Source: Actinomycetota bacterium (GTDB taxonomy: Bacteria; Actinomycetota; Acidimicrobiia; Acidimicrobiales; CADCSY01). Taken from it: a stretch of DNA of 6,875 bases. The notes beneath the pieces were generated by a model that was not told where the DNA came from, made no database searches, and saw nothing but the letters and a program-made list of their open reading frames with translations. This document shows, one piece after another, positions 1 to 5,210 of the stretch. A program made the translations under genes and the position numbers. Within the stretch, counting starts at the first letter, position 1. Every line of letters begins with the position of its first letter. Where the stretch lies: assembly GCA_019348335.1 (NCBI GenBank), contig JAHWJR010000099.1, positions 1 to 6,875 on the forward strand, given 5' to 3'.

Positions 1-1118
1 GCCATGTCGACCGGGGGGATGGCCTCGTCGACGATGCGGCCGGCGATGGCGTGGAAGGCCTCGGCCGCCGGGCCCTCGCCCAGGGCCACCGGGGCCCCGG
101 TGTCGCCGCCGGTCGAGACCGCCGGCTCGAGCGGGACCTGCCCGAGCAGGGGCACGCCGATGTCGGACGCCAGCGCCTCGCCGCCGCCGGTGCCGAACAA
201 GGCGTAGGACTGCCCGTGGTCGCAGGTGAACGCCGACATGTTCTCGATCACCCCGGCGACGCGCAGGTAGCTCTTGCGGGCCATGTCGGCGGCCCGGGCG
301 GCCACCTTCTGGGCGCCGACCGCCGGCGTGGTGACGATGATGGCCTCGGCCCGCGGCAGCATCCGGGCCAGTCCCATCTGCACGTCACCCGTGCCCGGGG
401 GCATGTCGATGAGCAGGTAGTCCATGTCACCCCAGCGCACGTCCTCGACGAAGTGCTGGACGGCCCGGTTGAGCATGAACCCCCGCCACATGAGGGCGGA
501 GTCCTCCTGGTCGACGAGGAACCGCATCGACACGACCTTCAGCAGGCCGTCGCCCACCCGCTTCTCGTGCGGGACCATCTTCTTCTCGTCCTCGGCGCCG
601 GCCAGGCGGCCGTCGATGCCGAGCATCCGGGGGACCGAGAAGCCGCCGATGTCGGCGTCCATGACGCCCACGGTGTATCCCCGGGCGGCCAGGGCGATCG
701 CCAGGTTGACCGTGACCGAGGACTTGCCCACGCCGCCCTTGCCGGAGGCGATGGTGACGACCCGGGTGGTGGGAGGGATCTCGCTGTCGGGCGCCTGCTC
801 GCGGGCGTTCCAGCGGGCGGTGGCCATGGCCGCCGACTTCTCCTCCTGGGTCATCTCGGTCCAGTTGATGCGAACCTTGGTGACCGCCGGGTCGGACTCG
901 ACCCGCGAGCGCACGTCTTTTTGGATCTGGGCCCGCAGCGGGCAGCCGGCCGTGGTCAGGGCCACGGTCACCGTCACCACGCCGTCGTCGGCGACCTCGG
1001 CGCCCTTGGCCATGCCCAGCTCGACGATGTTGCTGCCCAGCTCGGGATCGACGACCCCGCGCAGCAACTCCATCACCTGGTCGGGCGTGGGCAGGGGAGT
1101 CGTGGGCGGGGCCGGCAT
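1..1118 (-). CDS. mrp: Mrp/ApbC (NBP35-like) iron-sulfur carrier P-loop ATPase, C-terminus cut by window edge
   Basis: Cytosolic ATPase of the Mrp/ApbC family, thought to hold and transfer Fe-S clusters to apo-proteins. I translated 372 codons from the ATG at 1116-1118; the last few residues lie beyond base 1. Residues ~10-90 form the MIP18/DUF59 domain (VDPELGSNIVELG near 23-35, TTAGCPLRAQI with Cys59). The ATPase follows: P-loop SGKGGVGKSS (125-134) with the deviant-Walker lysine, MDADIGGFSVPRMLG (153-167), and Walker B DYLLIDMPPGTGD (233-245). The usual cluster-binding CxxC after ENMS reads CDHG (299-302), so the second cysteine is missing, while the following LFGTGGGEALA is normal. The start was chosen because a TAGAAT box lies 8 nt upstream; a GTG codon directly before the ATG is an alternative. 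The gene is divergent from a SufR-like regulator and near an A-type carrier, which supports an Fe-S role. Family assignment is firm; the exact client proteins are unknown. Confidence 0.95.
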   Translation of the reverse strand, partial: MPAPPTTPLPTPDQVMELLRGVVDPELGSNIVELGMAKGAEVADDGVVTVTVALTTAGCPLRAQIQKDVRSRVESDPAVTKVRINWTEMTQEEKSAAMATARWNAREQAPDSEIPPTTRVVTIASGKGGVGKSSVTVNLAIALAARGYTVGVMDADIGGFSVPRMLGIDGRLAGAEDEKKMVPHEKRVGDGLLKVVSMRFLVDQEDSALMWRGFMLNRAVQHFVEDVRWGDMDYLLIDMPPGTGDVQMGLARMLPRAEAIIVTTPAVGAQKVAARAADMARKSYLRVAGVIENMSAFTCDHGQSYALFGTGGGEALASDIGVPLLGQVPLEPAVSTGGDTGAPVALGEGPAAEAFHAIAGRIVDEAIPPVDM

Positions 1119-1132
1119 CACCCTGCATTCTA
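1119..1132 (-). promoter_or_regulatory. Putative leaderless promoter -10 box of mrp
   Basis: On the minus strand TAGAAT (1132-1127) matches the actinobacterial TANNNT -10 pattern. Eight bases separate it from the ATG of mrp, so transcription would begin at or within 1-2 nt of the start codon, giving a leaderless message. A convincing -35 was not found. An AGGG just before the start could instead act as a very close ribosome binding site. Inference from pattern and spacing only. Confidence 0.5.
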
Positions 1133-1147
1133 ACGGGAGATGCCGTG

Positions 1148-1160
1148 TAAACTCGATTTC
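1148..1160 (+). promoter_or_regulatory. Putative leaderless promoter -10 box of the SufR-like regulator gene
   Basis: TAAACT (1148-1153) fits TANNNT and is followed by exactly 7 nt before the GTG at 1161, so the predicted transcription start coincides with the start codon. It lies back to back with the mrp box at 1127-1132; the two -10 boxes are 15 nt apart, so one bound regulator could block both promoters. No clear -35 is seen. Confidence 0.5.
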
Positions 1161-1838
1161 GTGGAGCAGGGCGGCGCACACCGACTGGCACTGTTGAAGG
1201 CGCTCGGCGACAACACGCGCTACGCCATCTACCTCGAGCTGGCCCGGTCACCGGTCCCGCTGTCGACGGCGGACGTGGCCGGCTCACTCGACCTGCACGC
1301 CAACACCGTGCGGCCTCACCTGGAGCGGATGCGCGACGTCGGCCTGCTCTCGGTCGAGACCGAGAGCCGGGGTGGCGTGGGCCGCCCCCAGCACCTGTAC
1401 TCGCTCGCCAGCGAGGCGCCCTCGCTGGGCCTGGAGCCACCCCCCATGCCCCTTCTGGCCCGGATGCTGGCCGGGGTGGCGGCCGCCGCCGGCGCCGCGC
1501 CCCACGAGGCGGCCGAGATCGGACGTGAGCAGGGCCGGTCGGCGGCGGCGGCGCTCGGCGGCGACGGCGTTGGCGATGACGACTGCGTGGCTGCCCTGGC
1601 TGCCGAGCTGGGCCGCCTGGGCTTCGACCCCGCCGTGGCCGACGAGGGCCAGGCGGTGAGCGTGGCCTTCACCCACTGCCCCTTCGCCGAGCTGGCCCAG
1701 GCCCACCCCGAGCTGGTGTGCCACCTCCATCGGGGGATGGTCGAGGGCTTCGTCGAGGCGGTGGGAGGAGCATCGGTCGAGCGGTTCCAGACCCTGCTCG
1801 ATCGTCAGCCGTGCCAGGTGGAGCTGTCCCGGTCCTGA
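1161..1838 (+). CDS. SufR-like winged-helix regulator (ArsR-superfamily, COG2345 type) with C-terminal cysteines
   Basis: Predicted DNA-binding repressor of 225 residues that probably senses Fe-S cluster status. The N-terminus carries a winged helix: LLKALGDNTRYAIYLEL (11-27), a helix-turn-helix around STADVAGSLDLHANTVRPHL (35-54), and a wing ending GRPQHLYSLA (74-83), the pattern of SufR/COG2345 proteins. An Ala/Gly-rich middle (~100-140) leads to the C-terminal sensor part with THCPFAEL, HPELVCHLH and QPCQVEL. The cysteines are 142, 173, 187 and 218, spaced CX13C and CX30C. SufR proteins bind a [4Fe-4S] cluster through C-terminal cysteines, so these are the candidate ligands. The GTG at 1161 was chosen because TAAACT precedes it by 7 nt and homology begins near here; an in-frame ATG at 1140 would add seven residues (MPCKLDF) but has no well-spaced ribosome site. 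Position between mrp and the A-type carrier gene supports an Fe-S role. Cluster binding and targets are inferred. Confidence 0.85.
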   Translation: MEQGGAHRLALLKALGDNTRYAIYLELARSPVPLSTADVAGSLDLHANTVRPHLERMRDVGLLSVETESRGGVGRPQHLYSLASEAPSLGLEPPPMPLLARMLAGVAAAAGAAPHEAAEIGREQGRSAAAALGGDGVGDDDCVAALAAELGRLGFDPAVADEGQAVSVAFTHCPFAELAQAHPELVCHLHRGMVEGFVEAVGGASVERFQTLLDRQPCQVELSRS

Positions 1839-1848
1839 GGGCCGCCGG

Positions 1849-1854
1849 TACACT
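1849..1854 (+). promoter_or_regulatory. Possible -10 box for the erpA-like gene
   Basis: TACACT lies 11 nt after the regulator stop codon and fits TANNNT. A start near 1861 would leave a leader of about 34 nt containing the GGAGGA ribosome site at 1882-1887. No convincing -35 is visible. The gene may equally be read through from the upstream regulator, since only 56 nt separate them. Confidence 0.35.
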
Positions 1855-1894
1855 TGGTCGAGGTCGTGGTGTCAGCAGGACGGAGGAGCAAGCG

Positions 1895-2215
1895 ATGATC
1901 AGCGTCACCGACAGCGCAGCGAACAAGGTCAAGCAGCTCTTGGAGGCGGAGGGCGACACCGAGATGGCCCTGCGGGTCGCGGTGCGTCCCGGCGGCTGCT
2001 CCGGCTTCAGCTACGAGATGTACTTCGACGGCGACATCAACGGCGACGACATCAAGCACGATGTCGACGGCGTCCGGGTGGTCACCGACCCCGGCAGCGC
2101 CAAGCTGCTCAACGGCGCCGTCCTCGACTACAAGGACGGTCTCCAGGGCGCCGGCTTCGCCATCAACAACCCCAACGCCCAGCGCACCTGCGGCTGCGGG
2201 CAGTCCTTCTCGTAG
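1895..2215 (+). CDS. erpA: A-type iron-sulfur carrier (HesB/IscA/ErpA family)
   Basis: Small cytosolic Fe-S carrier that receives a cluster from the assembly machinery and inserts it into apo-proteins. The 106-residue length is typical. All three family cysteines are present: Cys35 in RPGGCSGFSY, and Cys99 and Cys101 in the C-terminal TCGCGQSFS. The fold signature DSAANKVKQLL near the start and the LLNGAVLDYKDGLQGAGFAINNPNA stretch (residues 71-95) are also standard. The ATG at 1895 is fixed by a strong GGAGGA ribosome site (1882-1887) with 7 nt spacing; longer upstream open frame is not homologous. It follows a SufR-like regulator on the same strand and lies close to mrp, making a small Fe-S delivery module. 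ErpA and IscA cannot be separated by sequence alone here; ErpA is the usual actinobacterial label. Confidence 0.95.
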   Translation: MISVTDSAANKVKQLLEAEGDTEMALRVAVRPGGCSGFSYEMYFDGDINGDDIKHDVDGVRVVTDPGSAKLLNGAVLDYKDGLQGAGFAINNPNAQRTCGCGQSFS

Positions 2216-2221
2216 CGATCA

Positions 2222-2248
2222 GGCGCCGGCGCCTCCGGGCGCCCGGAG
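2222..2248. repeat. Two abutting perfect palindromes after erpA
   Basis: GGCGCCGGCGCC (2222-2233) is a 12-bp perfect palindrome and CTCCGGGCGCCCGGAG (2233-2248) a 16-bp one; they share one base. The second can fold into a 6-bp stem with a GCGC loop. Both begin within 35 nt after the erpA stop. They may slow polymerase ahead of the terminator hairpin at 2260, protect the 3' end, or bind a protein; the sequence does not say which. Confidence 0.5.
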
Positions 2249-2259
2249 CACACGTGTAC

Positions 2260-2287
2260 CGGCCGGCCTTTCTCGGGCCGGCCGTTT
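2260..2287 (+). terminator. Intrinsic terminator-like hairpin downstream of erpA
   Basis: CGGCCGGCC (2260-2268) pairs perfectly with GGCCGGCCG (2276-2284) around a 7-nt loop TTTCTCG, followed by TTT (2285-2287). The short T tract is weak but the 9-bp all-GC stem is strong, as is common in high-GC actinobacteria. It sits between convergent genes, so on the other strand it could also limit transcription arriving from the lipoprotein gene. An 8-bp palindrome ACACGTGT (2250-2257) lies just before it. Confidence 0.6.
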
Positions 2288-2329
2288 CGCGTGGGTGCAG
2301 GGCCCGCCGAGCGACCGCCGGCGCCAACC

Positions 2330-3214
2330 TCAGCCGGTGAGCGAGGCGAGGGCCTGGTCGAGCTCGGTGGCGTCGTAGGTGTAGTCGAGCCGGGATGTGA
2401 TGGTGCCGTCAGGAGTCGCCAGGAACAGCGAGGGCTCCCAGGCCAGACCGTAGGCCCGCACCACATCGGTGACCTCACGGGCAGAGTCGTCGGTGTAGAC
2501 CTCGGCGTGGATCATGGTCACCCGGTCGGCGTAGTCGGGCTGGCGGGCCACCAGCAGGTCGAGCACCGGGCCGCAGATGGCCGTCTGGCAGTAGGCCGGG
2601 GTGGCCACCAGGAGCGCGACGGCGCGGTCGCCGGCGAGCGCCTGGTCGAGGCTGACCTCGTGCAGCGGGCAGGGAGGCTCGGCGGTGCAGATGGGATCGA
2701 CGCCGCGAGGGTCGTCGACGGTGGGGCTGGCCAGCGAGACCATGGGGTCACCCACCACGGGGACGGCGGGAACCTCGCCCGGTGGGCGAGCGGCCACCAC
2801 GGTCTCGGCCGATTCCCCGTCGACATCGGCGACGATGCGCCAGTTGCCGGGCTCGGCGAAGCGGGTGACGAGGGGGAAGTAGGGCCGGGGCACGCCCTCG
2901 CCGTGGCGCTCGACCGTCACCGGCTCGCCCAGCTCCCCGGTGTCGGCCGGGCCCACCCGCACGGAGAACCGGGTGGGGACGTCGTCGATCACCACGCCCG
3001 AGACGTCGGCCAGGGCGAGGGGCAGCCGCACCTCCACACCGGCGGGCTGCTCGGGGGAGAACACCCGGGCCAGGGTCAGGCCCCCGGCCGCCCCGGTGGT
3101 CGTCGTCGCCGGGCTCTCCTGGGCCGTCCGACCGCCGCCGCAGGCAACCAGGGCCACGCTGCCGGCGCCGGCCAGCAGCAGGCGGCGACGGCTGATCAGC
3201 AGTCGGTCGTCCAC
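2330..3214 (-). CDS. Tat-type lipoprotein with thioredoxin-like C-terminal domain (CX4C)
   Basis: 294-residue predicted exported lipoprotein, probably anchored on the outer face of the cytoplasmic membrane. ISRRRLLLAG (7-16) is a twin-arginine motif, and LVAC (22-25) is a lipobox with Cys25 as lipidation site, then a Gly/Thr-rich linker. Residues ~45-140 look like a beta-rich Ig-like domain (TRFAEPGNWRIVADVDG). From about 185 a thioredoxin-like fold follows: QALAGDRAVALLVATPAYCQTAICGP with Cys209 and Cys214 (CX4C instead of CXXC), IHAEVYTD, and WEPSLFLATPDG, where Pro261 sits at the cis-proline position. Another cysteine pair (176, 182) precedes it. The GTG start is supported by upstream GGAGGAG and by a TAGGGT box 8 nt away. 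It is divergent from the hydroxylase-like gene. Role (thiol redox, or metal handling as in Sco proteins) is undetermined; no specific name is warranted. Confidence 0.85.
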   Translation of the reverse strand: MDDRLLISRRRLLLAGAGSVALVACGGGRTAQESPATTTTGAAGGLTLARVFSPEQPAGVEVRLPLALADVSGVVIDDVPTRFSVRVGPADTGELGEPVTVERHGEGVPRPYFPLVTRFAEPGNWRIVADVDGESAETVVAARPPGEVPAVPVVGDPMVSLASPTVDDPRGVDPICTAEPPCPLHEVSLDQALAGDRAVALLVATPAYCQTAICGPVLDLLVARQPDYADRVTMIHAEVYTDDSAREVTDVVRAYGLAWEPSLFLATPDGTITSRLDYTYDATELDQALASLTG

Positions 3215-3220
3215 GCTCCT

Positions 3221-3234
3221 CCACCCTAGGGTGG
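3221..3234. promoter_or_regulatory. Symmetric divergent promoter: 14-bp palindrome with opposed TAGGGT boxes
   Basis: CCACCCTAGGGTGG (3221-3234) is a perfect palindrome. Read rightward it contains TAGGGT (3227-3232), 8 nt before the GTG at 3241; read leftward it contains TAGGGT (3228-3223), 8 nt before the GTG at 3214. Both fit TANNNT, and the two boxes overlap at TA. The midpoint of the palindrome (between 3227 and 3228) is exactly the midpoint of the two start codons. This suggests overlapping leaderless divergent promoters, or an operator covering both. Inferred from pattern only. Confidence 0.5.
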
Positions 3235-3240
3235 GCCGTC

Positions 3241-4833
3241 GTGGCCGGCAGCATCACCCTGGAGGTGGACGGTTGTGCCGTCGAGGTGCCGGACGACGGC
3301 GCCTCGCTGCTCGAGGTGCTGCGCGACCGTCTGGGCGTGCGCTCGCCCAAGGACGGCTGCAGCCCCCAGGGTCAGTGCGGGTGCTGCACCGTCCTGGTCG
3401 ACGGGGCGGCCCGGGTGGCGTGCGTGACCCCGGTCCGCCGCGTGGCCGGGCGGCGGGTGACCACGGTGGCAGGCCTGCCCGCCGAGGAGCGGGAGCGGTG
3501 GGCCGGCGCCTTCCTCGCCACCGGGGCCAGCCAGTGCGGGTTCTGCACCCCCGGCATCGTGGTGCGCCTGTCGGCGCTGGCCGCCAGGCCCGACCGGGCA
3601 GGGGACGAGGCCGCGGTGGAGCGGGCCCTGGGGGCCCACCTGTGCCGCTGCACCGGTTGGCGGACCATCCTGGAGGCGTGGGCCCTGGCCCGCTCCGGCG
3701 GGGACACCGCTGCGGAGGTCACCTCGCTCTCGCCGCCGGAAGGAGAGAGGGACCTCGCCGTCGCCGCCGTTCGGGCCACGCTCGAGGGCGGGGCGCCCCA
3801 GGCGGTGGGCGCCGGCGTGGCGGTGGGTGCCGGCGGCTTCGCCGACGACACGGCGCCGGCGGGCGCCCTGGTGGCCGTGCCCGGCGGGTCCGGTGGCTGG
3901 GCTGTGGGGGAGACGTTGCGTGAGGCCCGGGCCGCCGCCGGCAAGGTGCAGGGCCGGCGGAGCACGATCGACCTGCGCCATCCCCTCCAGGTCCCGCCCG
4001 GCGAGTGGGAGCTGACGCTGCGGACCACCTGGGTCGAGCCGGCCTACCTGGAGACCGACGCCTCGTGGTGTGAGCCGGGCGGCGAGCCGGCCACTCCGCT
4101 CGCCAACGGCGGCGCCTTCGGGGCCAAGCGCGACTCCCCGGCGCCCGCCGCCGCCCGCCGCTTGGCCGACGAGCACGGGCGCCCGGTGCGGGTGCTGCTG
4201 TCCCGGGAGGACACCGTGCGTCTCGGCGCCAAGCGCCCGCCTGTCGCCGCCGGGGTGCGGGCCGACGGCACGGGGCTGATGCGGGTGGTGCGCACGCCGG
4301 GGATCGCCACCGCCGTGACGGCCGTCGCTCCTGGCCTCGTGGTGGAGGAGGTCGACGTGCCCGGCCCGCCCACCTCGGCGGCGCTGCGCAGCGCCGGCGA
4401 GGCCGAGGCCCTGGTCCTGCTGGCCGCCCTGCGAGGCGAGACCCCCGTGTCGGTGACCACCTCGGCCGGCGCCACCGCGGTCGCCGAGGTCGGTGACGAC
4501 GGCGTGCACGTGCGCGTCGAGTGCGGGCAGCCGCTCGACGAGGTGGTCCTGCGCTCCTACTGCACGGGCGCCGCCCACATGGCCCTGGGATGGGTGCGGC
4601 GCGAGGGCATCGCCGTCGACGAGGCGGGGACGGTCCACGACCTCACCATCCGCTCCTTCGGCATCCTGCGGGCCGGCGAGACGCCTCCCGTGGAGATCGA
4701 GATCGTCGCCTCCGAGGCCACTCCGGTGAACGGGTCCGACGCCGTGTTCGCCGCGGTGGCGGCCGCCGAGTGGCTGCGCCAGGGTTGCCCCCAGGACTGG
4801 CCCACGTCCCGAGCCCGAGGAGGCCCCGCATGA
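3241..4833 (+). CDS. Fused [2Fe-2S] / shortened molybdopterin-subunit protein of the xanthine dehydrogenase family
   Basis: 530-residue fusion. Residues 1-155 are a complete small subunit of the xanthine dehydrogenase/CO dehydrogenase type: plant-type cluster Cys40, Cys46, Cys49, Cys61 (DGCSPQGQCGCCTV) and second cluster QCGFCTPG (98-105) with LCRCTGW (134-140). The rest resembles the molybdopterin subunit but is about half its usual ~700-750 residues. GGFADDTAPAGALVAV (198-213) recalls a collapsed hammerhead domain; EPAYLETDASW (266-276) runs almost directly into NGGAFGAK (289-296) and GRPVRVLLSRED (313-324), missing the usual intervening stretch; CTGAAHMALGW (441-451) and FGILRAGETPPVEIEIV (473-489) match the C-terminal part. 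The usual catalytic GE motif near the end appears as NGSDAVFAAV. The frame is uninterrupted and overlaps ridA by ATGA, so it seems maintained. GTG start follows TAGGGT by 8 nt. Substrate unknown; it could be a non-catalytic or electron-transfer derivative. Confidence 0.85.
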   Translation: MAGSITLEVDGCAVEVPDDGASLLEVLRDRLGVRSPKDGCSPQGQCGCCTVLVDGAARVACVTPVRRVAGRRVTTVAGLPAEERERWAGAFLATGASQCGFCTPGIVVRLSALAARPDRAGDEAAVERALGAHLCRCTGWRTILEAWALARSGGDTAAEVTSLSPPEGERDLAVAAVRATLEGGAPQAVGAGVAVGAGGFADDTAPAGALVAVPGGSGGWAVGETLREARAAAGKVQGRRSTIDLRHPLQVPPGEWELTLRTTWVEPAYLETDASWCEPGGEPATPLANGGAFGAKRDSPAPAAARRLADEHGRPVRVLLSREDTVRLGAKRPPVAAGVRADGTGLMRVVRTPGIATAVTAVAPGLVVEEVDVPGPPTSAALRSAGEAEALVLLAALRGETPVSVTTSAGATAVAEVGDDGVHVRVECGQPLDEVVLRSYCTGAAHMALGWVRREGIAVDEAGTVHDLTIRSFGILRAGETPPVEIEIVASEATPVNGSDAVFAAVAAAEWLRQGCPQDWPTSRARGGPA

Positions 4834-5183
4834 GCACCCCTATCGGTCCCTACACCCCCGTCGTCCGTGCCGGCGACTGGCTGGTGACGTCCGGCCAGGT
4901 GGGGGTCCGGGACGGTGCCCTGGTGCACGGCGGCACCCAGGACCAGCTCCGCCAGGCCCTCGACAACCTGCGGGGGCTGCTCGAGGCCGAGGGTGCGTCG
5001 CTGGCCGACGTGGTCAAGACGACGCTGTTCCTGCGCCACCTCAGCGACTACCAGGCCGCCAACGCCACCTACGTCGCCGCCTTCGGGGACCACCGCCCCG
5101 CTCGCTCCGCCGTGGGCGTGGCCGACCTGCCGCTCAACGCCCTGGTGGAGATCGAGGCGTGGGCCTACGTGGGACGGCCCTAG
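4830..5183 (+). CDS. ridA: RidA-family (YjgF/UK114) reactive imine/enamine deaminase
   Basis: Cytosolic trimeric enzyme family that hydrolyses reactive imines/enamines released by amino-acid or amine-oxidising enzymes. The 117 residues show the hallmark pattern: IGPYTPVVRAGDWLVTSGQVG (5-25), the helix QLRQALDNLRGLLEAEGASLADVVKTTLFL (39-68), the loop RPARSAVGVADLPL (89-102) with Arg92 equivalent to the substrate-carboxylate-binding arginine of RidA, and LVEIEAWA (105-112) with the conserved acidic residues. The N-terminus is about eight residues shorter than typical RidA. The start is fixed by GAGGAGG (4817-4823) with 6 nt spacing and by the ATGA overlap with the upstream hydroxylase-like gene, implying translational coupling. 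Context suggests it may detoxify an imine product linked to that protein, or it belongs to a Rid subfamily of unknown substrate. Confidence 0.93.
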   Translation: MSTPIGPYTPVVRAGDWLVTSGQVGVRDGALVHGGTQDQLRQALDNLRGLLEAEGASLADVVKTTLFLRHLSDYQAANATYVAAFGDHRPARSAVGVADLPLNALVEIEAWAYVGRP

Positions 5184-5188
5184 CCCTA

Positions 5189-5205
5189 GCCGACCGCCGG
5201 TCGGC
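5189..5205. terminator. Hairpin between convergent ridA and glnR
   Basis: GCCGACC (5189-5195) and GGTCGGC (5199-5205) form a perfect 7-bp stem with a GCC loop, filling most of the 27-bp gap between the two convergent stop codons. There is no T tract on either side, so it would be a weak, possibly bidirectional terminator. Confidence 0.4.
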
Positions 5206-5210
5206 GCTCC

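Noticed and set aside
51..1133. Long open frame on the plus strand opposite mrp
   Set aside because: Its translation is rich in Gly/Arg/His with no recognisable domain, while the opposite strand encodes a full Mrp with P-loop and Walker B. It is a GC-driven shadow.
427..1440. Minus-strand open frame spanning the mrp/regulator gap
   Set aside because: It is out of frame with mrp and runs through the promoter region and into the regulator gene; the product is Arg/Gly/Pro rich with no motif.
1850..1872. ACAC...GTGT inverted half-sites near the erpA promoter as a SufR operator
   Set aside because: Only four bases match on each side with a 15-nt spacer, and the same motif is not evident in the mrp/regulator gap, so chance is as likely.
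2291..3229. Long plus-strand open frame opposite the lipoprotein gene
   Set aside because: No domain pattern; the minus frame has a Tat signal, lipobox and thioredoxin-like motif.
3226..4638. 470-codon open frame on the minus strand opposite the hydroxylase-like gene
   Set aside because: Low-complexity Arg/Gly/His composition without motifs; the plus strand carries clear [2Fe-2S] signatures over the same bases.
3241..4833. Hydroxylase-like fusion as a pseudogene
   Set aside because: There is no stop or frameshift across 530 codons, conserved motifs stay in order in one frame, and the ATGA coupling to ridA is intact.
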